Of a stretch of DNA of 64,000 nt, positions 15,622 through 24,168 are shown one piece after another. The stretch is from an uncultured Kiritimatiellota bacterium (lineage in GTDB: Bacteria; Verrucomicrobiota; Kiritimatiellia; RFP12; UBA1067): positions 1 through 64,000 of the forward strand of contig CAKTZI010000012.1 of NCBI GenBank assembly GCA_934635385.1. Reading direction: 5' to 3'. Below the pieces are notes generated by a model. The model was not told the origin of the DNA and ran no database searches. It saw only the letters and a program-made list of their open reading frames with translations. The position numbers and the translations under genes are program-made. Each line of letters opens with the position of its first letter. Positions within the stretch are counted from its first letter, which is position 1.

Positions 15622-16854
15622 ATGAAGACGGCGTTGACCGAACGGCACGTTCAGGCCATCTGGTATGACGCGGCGCTGCGTCCGCGACGGCTTGTCACCC
15701 GTCGCGGCAGTGAGGTCGTCGTCGTGAGTCCGGGCGAATGGAACGCGGGGCCGGGGCCTGACTTCCGTCGGGCCGTCCTGGAGCTTGGGCCGGAGCGTCG
15801 CCGCGTCGTCGGCGATGTCGAGGTGCATCTGGCGCCGAGCGATTGGGACTTCCACGGACACGGCGCCGACCCGAACTACCGCAACGTCATCGCGCACGTG
15901 ACGTGGCGGGGTGGCCCGCCTCCGACGACGCTGCCGCCGGGCGCGGTGTCGATCTGGCTCGGACGGTTCGTGACGGCCGACCTGTCGTTTGCGCCCGAGC
16001 AGATCGACCTCACGGCCTATCCGTTCGCGCGGCTGCCGCTGGCGGGACGCCCCTGCGAACGCGAACTCGCGCACGACCCCGACCGGGCGCGTGCGGTTCT
16101 GGCTGCCGCCGGACGCCACCGCCTGCGGATGAAGGCGCGGCGGCTCGCGGGGCGCCTGTGCGAACGGGTGCAGCGCACGGCATTGACGGCGGATCGCGCG
16201 CCGGGGCGCGTGGACGCGGCGCGGCGGCAGGTCTTCTACGAGGAGGTGATGACGGCGCTTGGCTACGCGAAGAACGCGGCACCGTTTCGGCGCGTGGCCG
16301 AGCGCGTGCCGCTGGACAGCCTGCCGCCGGAGCCGGACGCGGCGCGCACGGCGTTTCGGGTGGCGGGCGCGTTCGAGGACTGGGACCGCGCCGGCGGACG
16401 TCCGCAGAACGCGCCGGAATGCCGCCTCTCGCAGGCGGCCGCGCTCTTCACGGAGTCGCCGCTCATGTCCCTGTGCGCCGCCGAGGACTTCTCGAAGGAC
16501 GCCTGCCGCACGATGGTGCGCGAGATGTGCGGCGTGCGGCGGCTCACGGTAGACGGGGTGCGCGGACGGTGGATGGGGCGCGGACGCGCGGCGGCGATTC
16601 TCGCGAACGTCATTGCGCCGTTTGCGCTCGCCGAGGAGCGCATCGCCGAAATCCCGGACTGGCTGCCGCCGGAGGATGTGTCGGAGCCTGTCCGCCTCAC
16701 GGCGTTCCGCCTGTTCGGCCGCGACCACAATCCGGTGGCGTTCTACGCGACGAACGGGCTGCTGATCCAGGGGCTGCTCCAGATCCATCGCGACTGCTGC
16801 CTGCCGTTTCATCCCGACTGCGCGCCGTGTCCGCTAGGGCGCGGTACCGTTTGA
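15622..16854 (+). CDS. DUF2851 family protein
   Basis: A 410-residue soluble protein starting 3 nt after the recA stop. Diagnostic features of DUF2851 are present: an early WNAGPGPDFRRAVLELG segment, then GDVEVHLAPSDWDFHGHGADPNYRNV with its conserved Asp/His residues, and a terminal Cys cluster (CLPFHPDCAPCPLG). The family is common in Bacteroidetes and relatives but has no known biochemical role; the His/Asp residues and the Cys cluster suggest metal binding. Co-transcription with recA is likely here. Confidence 0.8.
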   Translation: MKTALTERHVQAIWYDAALRPRRLVTRRGSEVVVVSPGEWNAGPGPDFRRAVLELGPERRRVVGDVEVHLAPSDWDFHGHGADPNYRNVIAHVTWRGGPPPTTLPPGAVSIWLGRFVTADLSFAPEQIDLTAYPFARLPLAGRPCERELAHDPDRARAVLAAAGRHRLRMKARRLAGRLCERVQRTALTADRAPGRVDAARRQVFYEEVMTALGYAKNAAPFRRVAERVPLDSLPPEPDAARTAFRVAGAFEDWDRAGGRPQNAPECRLSQAAALFTESPLMSLCAAEDFSKDACRTMVREMCGVRRLTVDGVRGRWMGRGRAAAILANVIAPFALAEERIAEIPDWLPPEDVSEPVRLTAFRLFGRDHNPVAFYATNGLLIQGLLQIHRDCCLPFHPDCAPCPLGRGTV

Positions 16855-16898
16855 CGGGGCTGTGTCGCGGCGTCGAACCGAGAAAGGGGGATATTTGC

Positions 16899-16904
16899 TA
16901 TAAT
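16899..16904 (+). promoter_or_regulatory. Extended -10 promoter of the GHKL ATPase gene
   Basis: TTTGCTATAAT, hexamer at 16899-16904, preceded by TGC. It lies 25 nt before the chosen GTG start at 16930, with an AAGGAA site between. Confidence 0.6.
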
Positions 16905-16929
16905 GTGAACCTCAAAAAGGAAGTTGTCT

Positions 16930-17526
16930 GTGCATGCGTCCCTAGCCGATGTGATTGCCGATACGGCACTGAACTCGCTTGAAGCCAACGCGAGCCGCGT
17001 GTCCGTCGAGCTTGTCGAGGACGGGACGGCGATTTCGGTGGTCATTGCCGACAACGGCCGGGGGATGGATGCCGCCACGTGTCGGCTGGCGTTTGAGCCT
17101 TCCTGCACCGAGATTGGCAAGCACCCCGCGCGCAAGGTTGGGCTGGGTCTTCCGAACCTGAAGCGGCTTTGCGAGAGATGCGGCGGCTCGTGTTCGCTCG
17201 ACTCCGAACCCGATGTCGGGACGACGCTTGCCTATCGTTTCGACGCGCACAGCCCAGACTTGCCGCCGCTGGGGGATGTCGCCGCTGCGGTGACGGTGCT
17301 GTTCAACTTCCCCGGCGAGTTTGAGCTTGTCTTCACGCATCGCAGGGGCGACGCGGCGTATTCGGTCGTCCGTTCGGAGCTGGCCGCCGCCGTTGGCAGC
17401 CTTGAGACGGTCGAGGGCCTGTCGCTCGCCCTGGAATTCCTTCGTGGTCAAGAGACTGCCGTCCTACCACCGCATTTATATAAATGCGGTGGTAGGGTTG
17501 AATCGCCCCAAAGCCATTTTCTTTGA
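16930..17526 (+). CDS. GHKL (histidine-kinase-like) ATP-binding protein, C-terminus overwritten by a REP palindrome
   Basis: About 198 residues. GHKL boxes are clear: N-box (DTALNSLEANAS), G1 (IADNGRGMD) and the ATP lid (KVGLGLPNLKRLCE), with no dimerisation/His domain and no receiver. It resembles the small stand-alone ATP-binding proteins found beside [FeFe]-hydrogenase/HndA genes in anaerobes (DPxxTTRxxRKVGLGIP type), including the PPLGD segment after the ATPase domain; no hydrogenase gene is in this window. GTG at 16930 is chosen because an AAGGA site lies 7 nt upstream; a TTG at 16924 is the alternative. The last ~20 residues (from LPPHLYKCGG) are encoded by a 34-bp palindrome, so the native C-terminus appears to have been replaced. 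Confidence 0.75.
   Translation: MHASLADVIADTALNSLEANASRVSVELVEDGTAISVVIADNGRGMDAATCRLAFEPSCTEIGKHPARKVGLGLPNLKRLCERCGGSCSLDSEPDVGTTLAYRFDAHSPDLPPLGDVAAAVTVLFNFPGEFELVFTHRRGDAAYSVVRSELAAAVGSLETVEGLSLALEFLRGQETAVLPPHLYKCGGRVESPQSHFL
17463..17496. repeat. REP-type perfect 34-bp palindrome
   Basis: Two 17-nt arms (half-site CCTACCACCGCATTTAT) meet without a loop. The right arm continues as GTGGTAGGGTT (17489-17499) then GAATCG, the same 11-mer that occurs twice in each terminal inverted repeat of the transposase at 47418-48602. It lies inside the 3' end of the GHKL ATPase gene. Confidence 0.85.
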
Positions 17527-17541
17527 AACAACAGACGTCCC

Positions 17542-18279
17542 ATGCTACACATCATTGCCACACCCATTGGAAACCTTGGCGACCTCTCGCCACGCGCCGT
17601 CGAGGCGTTCAGGTCGGCGTCCGTCATCGCCTGCGAGGACACGCGGCGAACCTGGCAGCTGCTGACGCACTTCGGCATTCCGAGGCCTTCCGAGATGTTC
17701 TCCTATCGCCAGGGGAACGAAGACCGCATCGCCGAGAAGGTTCTGGCGGATCTCGCGTCCGGCAAGGAGGTCGCGCTCTGCTCGGACGGCGGCTACCCCG
17801 GCATCTCCGACCCCGGCTACCGCCTGATCCGCACCTGCGCGCAGCAAGGCGTCGCCTATGAGGTGATCCCCGGCGCGAGCGCGGTCAACGTCGCCCTGCT
17901 GATGAGCGGACTCTCGACGTCGTCGTTCACGTTCCGGGGCTTCCCGCCGCGCGGGCCGGGCGCGCTCCGCAACTGGTTCCGGGAGGACGCGGACCGGGAG
18001 CACACGCTCGTCTGCTACGAGTCGCCGTTTCGGATCGCCGCGACGCTGGAGGCGGCGCTGGACGCGCTCGGCGACCGGGAGGCCGCCGTCTGCATCGAGC
18101 TGACGAAGCTCCACGAGCGCGTGTCGCGCGGCTACCTGTCCGACTTGGTGCGGGAATACCGGGGCGCGAAGGTGAAGGGCGAGGTCGCGCTCGTGATCGC
18201 GGGCTGCAACCCGAAGTTCGCGCGGCGGGCGGCGGCGACGCCCCCGGACGGCGGCAGAGATGGTATAATGTCCGCATGA
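17542..18279 (+). CDS. rsmI: 16S rRNA (cytidine1402-2'-O)-methyltransferase
   Basis: A 245-residue SAM-dependent enzyme of the tetrapyrrole-methylase fold. N-terminal LHIIATPIGNLGDLSPRA and IACEDTRRTWQLL, then SDGGYPGISDPGYRLI and VIPGASAVNVALLMSG match RsmI. It methylates the 2'-OH of C1402 in the ribosomal decoding centre. The C-terminal RsmI extension is short and Ala/Gly-rich. The stop overlaps the next gene by 4 nt (ATGA), yet that gene also has its own promoter inside rsmI. Confidence 0.92.
   Translation: MLHIIATPIGNLGDLSPRAVEAFRSASVIACEDTRRTWQLLTHFGIPRPSEMFSYRQGNEDRIAEKVLADLASGKEVALCSDGGYPGISDPGYRLIRTCAQQGVAYEVIPGASAVNVALLMSGLSTSSFTFRGFPPRGPGALRNWFREDADREHTLVCYESPFRIAATLEAALDALGDREAAVCIELTKLHERVSRGYLSDLVREYRGAKVKGEVALVIAGCNPKFARRAAATPPDGGRDGIMSA
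18264..18269 (+). promoter_or_regulatory. Extended -10 promoter inside the 3' end of rsmI
   Basis: GATGGTATAAT, hexamer at 18264-18269, lies 6 nt before the ATG at 18276. With such spacing the message of the TrkA-type gene would begin at its start codon. Confidence 0.65.
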
Positions 18280-18932
18280 AGAGAATAGGCATCATCGGCG
18301 CGGGGCGCTTCGGCATGTCGCTCGCGGAATCGCTCTCGAACGCGGGCGCGGAGGTGATTCTCATCGACCGGAACCGTCCCGCGATGCAGCAGGCGAACGA
18401 GTTCGCGACGGCGCTCCAGGGCGACGCGACCCAGCCGCGCGTCCTGGAGGAGGCGGGCTTCGGCGAGTGCGACGTCGTCGTCGTCGCGATCGGCTCGAAC
18501 ATGGAGGCGTCGATGATGGCGACGGCGAACTGCAAGGAGCTGGGCGTGCCGAACGTCGTCGCGAAGGCGACGAGCGAGCTGCACGGCAAGATCCTGCGCC
18601 GCATCGGCGCGGATTCGGTCGTCTATCCCGACCGCGACTCGGCGCACCGCCTTGCGCGCGCCATTGCGAACCACGACGTCGTCGACTTCCTGGAGGTCTC
18701 CGAGGGCTACTCGATCGCGGAGATCGACGTGCCGGACGGCGTGCGCGGCCAGACGCTCGCCGAGGCGGACCTCCGCCGCAAGACGGGCGTGACGGTGCTC
18801 TGCATCCGCCGCGCGGACTCCGACCCGAAGAAGCCGCGCAAGGTCATCTTCCCGCAGGCGAGCGACGTGATGGCGTCCGACGACCGCCTCATCGTCTTCG
18901 GCGAGACGAAGAAGCTCGACGAGCTGTCCTGA
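18276..18932 (+). CDS. TrkA/KtrA-type potassium-uptake regulatory protein (RCK)
   Basis: A 218-residue cytosolic protein with an N-terminal Rossmann KTN domain (IGIIGAGRFGMSLAESL, then IDRN as the acidic end of strand 2) and a C-terminal TrkA-C/RCK_C domain (~residues 135-215). Such proteins bind NAD(H) or ATP and gate a Trk/Ktr membrane channel. No channel subunit lies next to it; murA follows after 2 nt. The start overlaps the rsmI stop by ATGA. Confidence 0.85.
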   Translation: MKRIGIIGAGRFGMSLAESLSNAGAEVILIDRNRPAMQQANEFATALQGDATQPRVLEEAGFGECDVVVVAIGSNMEASMMATANCKELGVPNVVAKATSELHGKILRRIGADSVVYPDRDSAHRLARAIANHDVVDFLEVSEGYSIAEIDVPDGVRGQTLAEADLRRKTGVTVLCIRRADSDPKKPRKVIFPQASDVMASDDRLIVFGETKKLDELS

Positions 18933-18934
18933 CG

Positions 18935-20218
18935 ATGAGCCGGCTTGTCATTCGCGGTCGCAAGACGATTTCCGGGACGCATCGCGTCTCGGGCAACAAG
19001 AACGCGGCGCTGCCGATGGTCGCGGCGGCGCTCCTGACGTCCGAGCCCGTCACGATCCGCAACCTGCCCGCCATCGACGACGTGGCGCGGATGCTCGACG
19101 TGGCGCGGAGCTTCGGCGCGCAGGTCGTGCGCGACGCGGCGGCGGGCGCGGTCACGGTCACGGCGGCGAAGCTGCGGTCGGCGCGGATCTCGCCCGAGCT
19201 CGCGGCGAAGATCCGCACGAGCTTCCTCTTCGCGGGCCCGCTCCTCGCGCGGCTCGGCCGCGCCTCGCTGCCGCCGCCCGGCGGGGACGCGATCGGCCAC
19301 CGCCGCCTCGACACGCATTTCGCCGGCTTCAAGGCGCTCGGCGCCAAGGCGTCCGTCGGCAAGAAGTCGCTTGCGCTGAAGGGCGCGCTGAAGGGCGCGC
19401 GCATCCTCCTCGACGAGGCGTCCGTGACGGCGACGGAGAACATCCTGATGGCGTCCGTCCTCGCGAAGGGGCGGACGGAGATCTACAACGCGGCGTGCGA
19501 GCCGCACATCGTCGACCTTGCGAACATGCTCAACGCGATGGGCGCGAAGGTCGCGGGCGCGGGCACGAACCGGCTCGTCGTCGAGGGCGTCGAGTCGCTG
19601 CACGGGTGCACGGCGACGGTCGGCTGCGACTACATCGAGGCCGGCAGCTACCTCGTCGCGGCGGCCGTGACGGGCGGCGAGCTGACGCTGACGGGCGTCG
19701 ACCCCGCGCCGTTCGAGGTGCTGGCCGGGCCGTTCGCGCGCTTCGGCGTGACGTGGACGCTCGACGCGGCGGCGGGGACGCTCCGCTACGTGCCGCGCAA
19801 GCGGCTGCGGATGAAGTACGACCTCGGCGACGCGATCCCGTCGCTCGCGGACGGCACGTGGCCGGCGTTCCCGTCCGACCTCCTGTCGATCCTCATCGTC
19901 CTCGCCACGCAGGCGCGCGGCACGTGCCTCTTCTTCGAGAAGATGTTCGAGTCGCGCCTCTACTTCGTCGACCACCTGCGGCAGATGGGCGCGAAGATCG
20001 TGCCGTGCGACCCGCACCGTGTCGTCGTCACGGGGCCGTCGGCCCTGACGGGCGGCACGGTCACGTCGCCGGACATTCGGGCGGGCATTGCGCTCGTCAT
20101 CGCTGCGCTCTGCGCGAAGGGCGAGACGACGATCCTGAACGCCGAGTCGATCGACCGGGGCTACGTCTCGGTCGAAAAGGCCCTCGGCGCGCTCGGCGCG
20201 GATATCGAGAGAAGGTGA
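18935..20218 (+). CDS. murA: UDP-N-acetylglucosamine 1-carboxyvinyltransferase with Asp at the catalytic-Cys position
   Basis: A 427-residue enolpyruvyl transferase that starts peptidoglycan synthesis by moving enolpyruvate from PEP to UDP-GlcNAc. It has the N-terminal SGNKNAALPM motif and six EPSP-synthase-type repeats (for example GCDYIEAGSYLVAAAVTG). In the mobile loop most bacteria have GGCAIG with Cys115; here it reads GGDAIG, with D118 in place of Cys. Cys-to-Asp MurA proteins (for example from Mycobacterium and Chlamydia) are active but not alkylated by fosfomycin, so intrinsic resistance is predicted. The ATG at 18935 is chosen because it precedes the conserved SRLVIRGRKTISGTHRVSG start; upstream sequence in this frame lies inside the preceding gene. 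Confidence 0.92.
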   Translation: MSRLVIRGRKTISGTHRVSGNKNAALPMVAAALLTSEPVTIRNLPAIDDVARMLDVARSFGAQVVRDAAAGAVTVTAAKLRSARISPELAAKIRTSFLFAGPLLARLGRASLPPPGGDAIGHRRLDTHFAGFKALGAKASVGKKSLALKGALKGARILLDEASVTATENILMASVLAKGRTEIYNAACEPHIVDLANMLNAMGAKVAGAGTNRLVVEGVESLHGCTATVGCDYIEAGSYLVAAAVTGGELTLTGVDPAPFEVLAGPFARFGVTWTLDAAAGTLRYVPRKRLRMKYDLGDAIPSLADGTWPAFPSDLLSILIVLATQARGTCLFFEKMFESRLYFVDHLRQMGAKIVPCDPHRVVVTGPSALTGGTVTSPDIRAGIALVIAALCAKGETTILNAESIDRGYVSVEKALGALGADIERR

Positions 20219-20288
20219 CGCGACGAATCGTGCTGGCGACCAAATTAACGACGCTTCGTTTCAGAATGAGAGGCTAACGTTTTTATGG

Positions 20289-20294
20289 TATAAT
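20289..20294 (+). promoter_or_regulatory. Extended -10 promoter of the low-GC islet
   Basis: TTATGGTATAAT, hexamer at 20289-20294, lies 6 nt before the ATG at 20301. It drives the three-gene AT-richer islet. Confidence 0.7.
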
Positions 20295-20300
20295 GCGCAC

Positions 20301-21827
20301 ATGAAAATGAAAATCATGTGTGCATGGCTTCGCGGGCTTAGTTGCTTGGCGTGCCTGGTCGCAGGATTGTGCAACGTCGGTTCGACTGCGCTTGCGGCGG
20401 GTGCAGATAACGCTTACGTCTCGGTTTACAGCATGGAAGCGTCTGCGGCGTACGCCATTGACAATGACATCTATCTCTTGTCCGAGCAGTTGAGCAGTCC
20501 GGTGCCAGAACTTTTCGTTAGCGTTTCGGCAAAGGATCCTTTTGTCTTGGTTTCGCCTGAATCCGGAAATGTCCGGCTGGCGCCTGGAAGAGGCTGTGGA
20601 TATCGGGTGCGTGACGAGTCGGGCTCGGAGGATTCGTTTTCTGGGATGATTCACGCTGTGAAACTGGATATTGCACCTGCCGAGAAGTATGTTTGCTGGA
20701 AGGCGTCGAGTTCTACTTTGGAGTTGACCTCTGACAGTGCCCCAGAAGGGGTGGTTGTCTGGTCGAGCGTTCCTGCGGGCATCAGCGGTCGCGGGCGTAC
20801 GATTTCCTTTAGCCCCAACCGGCTTTCTCCAGGCACCTATACGGTGACGGCGAGATTGGCGAGATTCCCGAATTACAAAGACACTTGCATCGTGCATGTC
20901 GTTAAAGTCGAGTTGGTGACGCCCAGCGGGGATCCTGTTTCAGCTCCTTCGGATTCGGGTGACGGGCAGAACGAGTTTACCTACTCGTCCGATTCGCCGG
21001 GTGTCCTGACCATGAACCTGAAGGCAAAGGTGACGCCGGCGGGTTCGGCCTCAGGCGTGAAGGATTCCTGTTTCTTTCGCGTTGACTTCATAAGGAATTC
21101 TGTCATGGCGTGGAATGCGACCAGCCCTTCAGGAAGGGCCGCTGTCAGCGGCGATTCGCTAGTAGCCACGGTGACGTTTACTGGCTTGCCGGTCAACAAT
21201 TCTGATTTTGGCAAAAAGAAGGCTTTAGTCTATTTCGGTGGCATTCTTTGCGATGAGAAGGACTATGAGGTGTTCTTTCCAAAGGAGGCGAAGAACCATC
21301 CGATCGGTCAGCCCGACAGCCCGAACTGGTTCTACTATTGGAAGCAGACTTCAGCCAATAGTGCCAGCACAAGGCTCGTTTATACGAACGCTACGAGAAG
21401 CTTTTACCATTATTTCAAAGACAGGACGATATTCATTGCGAATGATGCTTCGAAGACGCAGATTGCATCATGGGGAAGTCCGAGAGGCATCGATTGCTAT
21501 GCATGGACAGTAGCTCACGAATCAAAACATCATTTGCAGACTGTGAATTTCTGGCCAGTGCAATGGAATGCCGACATGGATGATGACCGCGACTGGCTTC
21601 CTAATGATAAAGAGACGAATTATATGCAAGGTCGTGCGTATTCACCTCTGAATCGAGCCACTTACCCAGACGTTTATGGTTATGGCGAAGATCCGATTCC
21701 CGACATCGAAGATATTGATATGAGACAGCAGGTGCAACCATATGAATTGGATGTCCTTTGGTCTAATGGGCGGGCAAATTCTGAAGACTGGGCTAATTCT
21801 GGGAAGCAGACGATAAAGTCCTATTGA
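20301..21827 (+). CDS. Exported protein with HExxH metallopeptidase-like motif
   Basis: A 508-residue protein with a signal peptide (hydrophobic residues ~8-30, ending ALAAG). The middle is beta-rich, Ig/bacterial-surface-like (TISFSPNRLSPGTYTVTARL). The C-terminal third contains WTVAHESKHHLQTV, an HExxH zinc-type motif at H406-E407-S408-K409-H410, followed by an acidic calcium-like loop (MDDDRDWLPND). No third ligand can be assigned with confidence, so peptidase activity is only possible. Base composition is visibly AT-richer than the murA side, suggesting acquisition. Two further exported proteins follow in the same direction. I do not recognise a named family. Confidence 0.7.
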   Translation: MKMKIMCAWLRGLSCLACLVAGLCNVGSTALAAGADNAYVSVYSMEASAAYAIDNDIYLLSEQLSSPVPELFVSVSAKDPFVLVSPESGNVRLAPGRGCGYRVRDESGSEDSFSGMIHAVKLDIAPAEKYVCWKASSSTLELTSDSAPEGVVVWSSVPAGISGRGRTISFSPNRLSPGTYTVTARLARFPNYKDTCIVHVVKVELVTPSGDPVSAPSDSGDGQNEFTYSSDSPGVLTMNLKAKVTPAGSASGVKDSCFFRVDFIRNSVMAWNATSPSGRAAVSGDSLVATVTFTGLPVNNSDFGKKKALVYFGGILCDEKDYEVFFPKEAKNHPIGQPDSPNWFYYWKQTSANSASTRLVYTNATRSFYHYFKDRTIFIANDASKTQIASWGSPRGIDCYAWTVAHESKHHLQTVNFWPVQWNADMDDDRDWLPNDKETNYMQGRAYSPLNRATYPDVYGYGEDPIPDIEDIDMRQQVQPYELDVLWSNGRANSEDWANSGKQTIKSY

Positions 21828-21843
21828 AAGAAGGATTTTTTGT

Positions 21844-23055
21844 ATGAAGGTTCTTTTAGTCATTGTTGGAATTTGTATCACAATAGAACTGTTGGCGGCA
21901 TCTAAAATTGAATTGATGCAGGATACAACAGAGGAGGTGCTAACGCAACAGATGCTCGCTAAGTTTGCGGATGTCGTTGTTCGGAAAGATGCAAACCGAG
22001 CGTTGTCATTGTTGACAGAATTGGACTCAATTAAAATCTGGAGTTTTGGCGCTGGTGTGGGGCCAACTACGTCTCGTTCACTTCAGTGCAGCATTGTAAG
22101 GTGGATGTGTAATTCAGGGATAAAGATTCAATTCGCAAGGGAAAGTGAACCAGTGGACTTTGGTTTGAGTAATTCGAGTTGGCGGTGTGCGTTTGATTTT
22201 ACGGCGATAGATTGTGAAGGTGTGCTCGGTTTGCTGCACGACCAGAATCCTGCGAAACGATTGTTGGGAATGCGAAAATCAGAAAAGATGCAATCTTTGG
22301 AAAAATCTATTTGTGAAGCTCTTCAATACATAGCACAGCATGACGATTATTTCCAAATCGTCAGGATACGCCCGGACAACTTGATTGACGCGCCGCCCCC
22401 TATGGGGTTGACGTTAAATGAACTTGTTCTTCCTCTTCGGGAAGAAGCCACGCGCATCCTCTCTGAAAATGGAATTCTTTGCCATCAGGATGTTGATTAT
22501 AGAGCTCGGTCTGCCGTGAGCAGTATGGCCTGCAAATGGGCGAACTGCCCAGAGCGACAGTGGGCGTTTGAGGATGCGATTTCGCTTCTTAATCCCAATG
22601 GGCCTAGCGCACTTGCCGTTCGCACAATGGGGGTTTATGCGCACCCGAAATCGGCTTATGCAGCTTTTCTTCGAGCTATGCCAGATGATGCCCGACATCT
22701 GCCAAGCAGTTCGGCTGAAGTGGCGGTATTGCTCAAACGGTTAACCCTTGCTACAGCGTTGTCGCAAAAAATTGATGCAATTGTCCTATTGGGGCGTTGC
22801 CGGGACAAGACGGCGATTCCTAGTCTTATTGCGCTATTACAAAAGTCGAAACGGGGCAGTCCGACTGATGATTGTGAAGAAGGCTCCGTTATCCGTCGCA
22901 CGGTTGTTGGGGCTCTTGGAGAAATAGGGGATGCGTCGGCGTTAAAAGATCTCATGCGCATATATGAGGACAAATGGGAGTGTCCAAGTGTTCGAGATGC
23001 AAGCATGGAGGCTGTACGGCGCATAAAGTCAAGAAATGATGGAGGTGTAAAATGA
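21844..23055 (+). CDS. Exported protein with C-terminal HEAT-like repeats
   Basis: A 403-residue protein with an N-terminal signal (MKVLLVIVGICITIELLAAS). The central part is helical without known motifs; the last ~120 residues show HEAT/PBS-lyase-type helix pairs (KTAIPSLIALLQKSKRG; VIRRTVVGALGEIGDASALK; VRDASMEAVRRIK), a protein-binding scaffold. It is AT-rich like the preceding gene and starts 16 nt after it, with a GAAAGAAGGA site. The stop overlaps the next start by 4 nt. Function unknown; a partner or inhibitor of the HExxH protein is one possibility. Confidence 0.7.
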   Translation: MKVLLVIVGICITIELLAASKIELMQDTTEEVLTQQMLAKFADVVVRKDANRALSLLTELDSIKIWSFGAGVGPTTSRSLQCSIVRWMCNSGIKIQFARESEPVDFGLSNSSWRCAFDFTAIDCEGVLGLLHDQNPAKRLLGMRKSEKMQSLEKSICEALQYIAQHDDYFQIVRIRPDNLIDAPPPMGLTLNELVLPLREEATRILSENGILCHQDVDYRARSAVSSMACKWANCPERQWAFEDAISLLNPNGPSALAVRTMGVYAHPKSAYAAFLRAMPDDARHLPSSSAEVAVLLKRLTLATALSQKIDAIVLLGRCRDKTAIPSLIALLQKSKRGSPTDDCEEGSVIRRTVVGALGEIGDASALKDLMRIYEDKWECPSVRDASMEAVRRIKSRNDGGVK

Positions 23056-24146
23056 TGCGCGAACTCGCTCTTATTCTAATGACAATGACAGCTTTTGTTT
23101 GTTCAGCTGCAGGAAAGCGTGGCTTTGAGTGGACGCTGTCGGTCTGGACGGAGACGCTGTCCTGGACGGAGGACAAGGGATTTCACCTGACGTTTCGGTC
23201 TTGGAACAAGCCCTCGCTGGCGATTCAAAGGGACGACGGCAGATATGATTACGTCCACCCCACTGGGGCGGGTGTGTCGCTTCAGCGAGGAAAGCGGTAC
23301 ATGTTGACGAATGGGCGGGGGCGCAGCCAGTTCTTCAAAGTCTGCGCACTGCCGCTCAATGAACCGGGCTTTGCCGTGCCATCGACGTTTCCGACTAAAC
23401 ATGATGTCTTGACGTTTGAGCATGCTGAACGTATTTCGCGCAACGGGAAAATGCAGCATGAGCGATACGTCGTCTCGTCCGAGGGCGACGTGTATGACTG
23501 TGAGGCGAAATCTCTAACCAAGCGAACCATGCCGATGATCCTTCCGAACCCATGGACACCGCCGGACATCAAAGTGCGGAAAATCGTCCGTGAGGTGGCT
23601 GACTGGCACTTGAATCTCGCGCGGGAATCGCGGGATGCGGCACGGAAAGAACTGAAACAGCTGAAAATGCGAACGCCTTTGATTGAAAATGTGACAAACA
23701 CCGTCTGCTATTCGACAGCAGGTCGCTTTGGCGCGGAAGAAGTCCGGAAGATGACCAAAGACGGGAAATTGACGCCCGTTTTGGAAGAACTCATTTCGCA
23801 GTTTAACCCAGAAAGAAGTCGAGCGGGAAAGTGGGCTCAGTTATATGTGGATAAGGGCGTGATGCGGATTGTTGGTCTGACAGAGCGTTTTGGCGATGGG
23901 TCTCGGCGACAATTCTGGTTTTATCCGTCTGAAGCGATTAACTTGGTGATAGATGAGTTTACGGGAGGAAAGATGACAATCGTGTACCATTACGACACAG
24001 AGGGGAATTGGGTCTGGCAGATCAAGATGCGCGATAACAAGGCATTCCAGTTCTGGCGGGGCGAGAACGGGCGGATTGAAGAGAGTGCTGACCTTGAACT
24101 CGCGCAGAAGCTGGCCGAGCAGGCGACGATCGAGAACGTCGAGTAG
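23052..24146 (+). CDS. Exported protein of unknown function, third gene of the islet
   Basis: A 364-residue protein with a signal peptide (MMRELALILMTMTAFVCSAAG). Residues ~20-160 are beta-rich and aromatic; a charged helical stretch (~180-215) follows, and the C-terminal ~110 residues are beta-strands with a repeated aromatic/Gly pattern (IVYHYDTEGNWVWQIKMRDN) reminiscent of YD-type or MORN-like strands, but not a confident match. The start codon overlaps the stop of the HEAT-repeat gene (ATGA). No family recognised. Confidence 0.65.
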   Translation: MMRELALILMTMTAFVCSAAGKRGFEWTLSVWTETLSWTEDKGFHLTFRSWNKPSLAIQRDDGRYDYVHPTGAGVSLQRGKRYMLTNGRGRSQFFKVCALPLNEPGFAVPSTFPTKHDVLTFEHAERISRNGKMQHERYVVSSEGDVYDCEAKSLTKRTMPMILPNPWTPPDIKVRKIVREVADWHLNLARESRDAARKELKQLKMRTPLIENVTNTVCYSTAGRFGAEEVRKMTKDGKLTPVLEELISQFNPERSRAGKWAQLYVDKGVMRIVGLTERFGDGSRRQFWFYPSEAINLVIDEFTGGKMTIVYHYDTEGNWVWQIKMRDNKAFQFWRGENGRIEESADLELAQKLAEQATIENVE

Positions 24147-24168
24147 CGCGCGGCGATTGGACTGAGGT

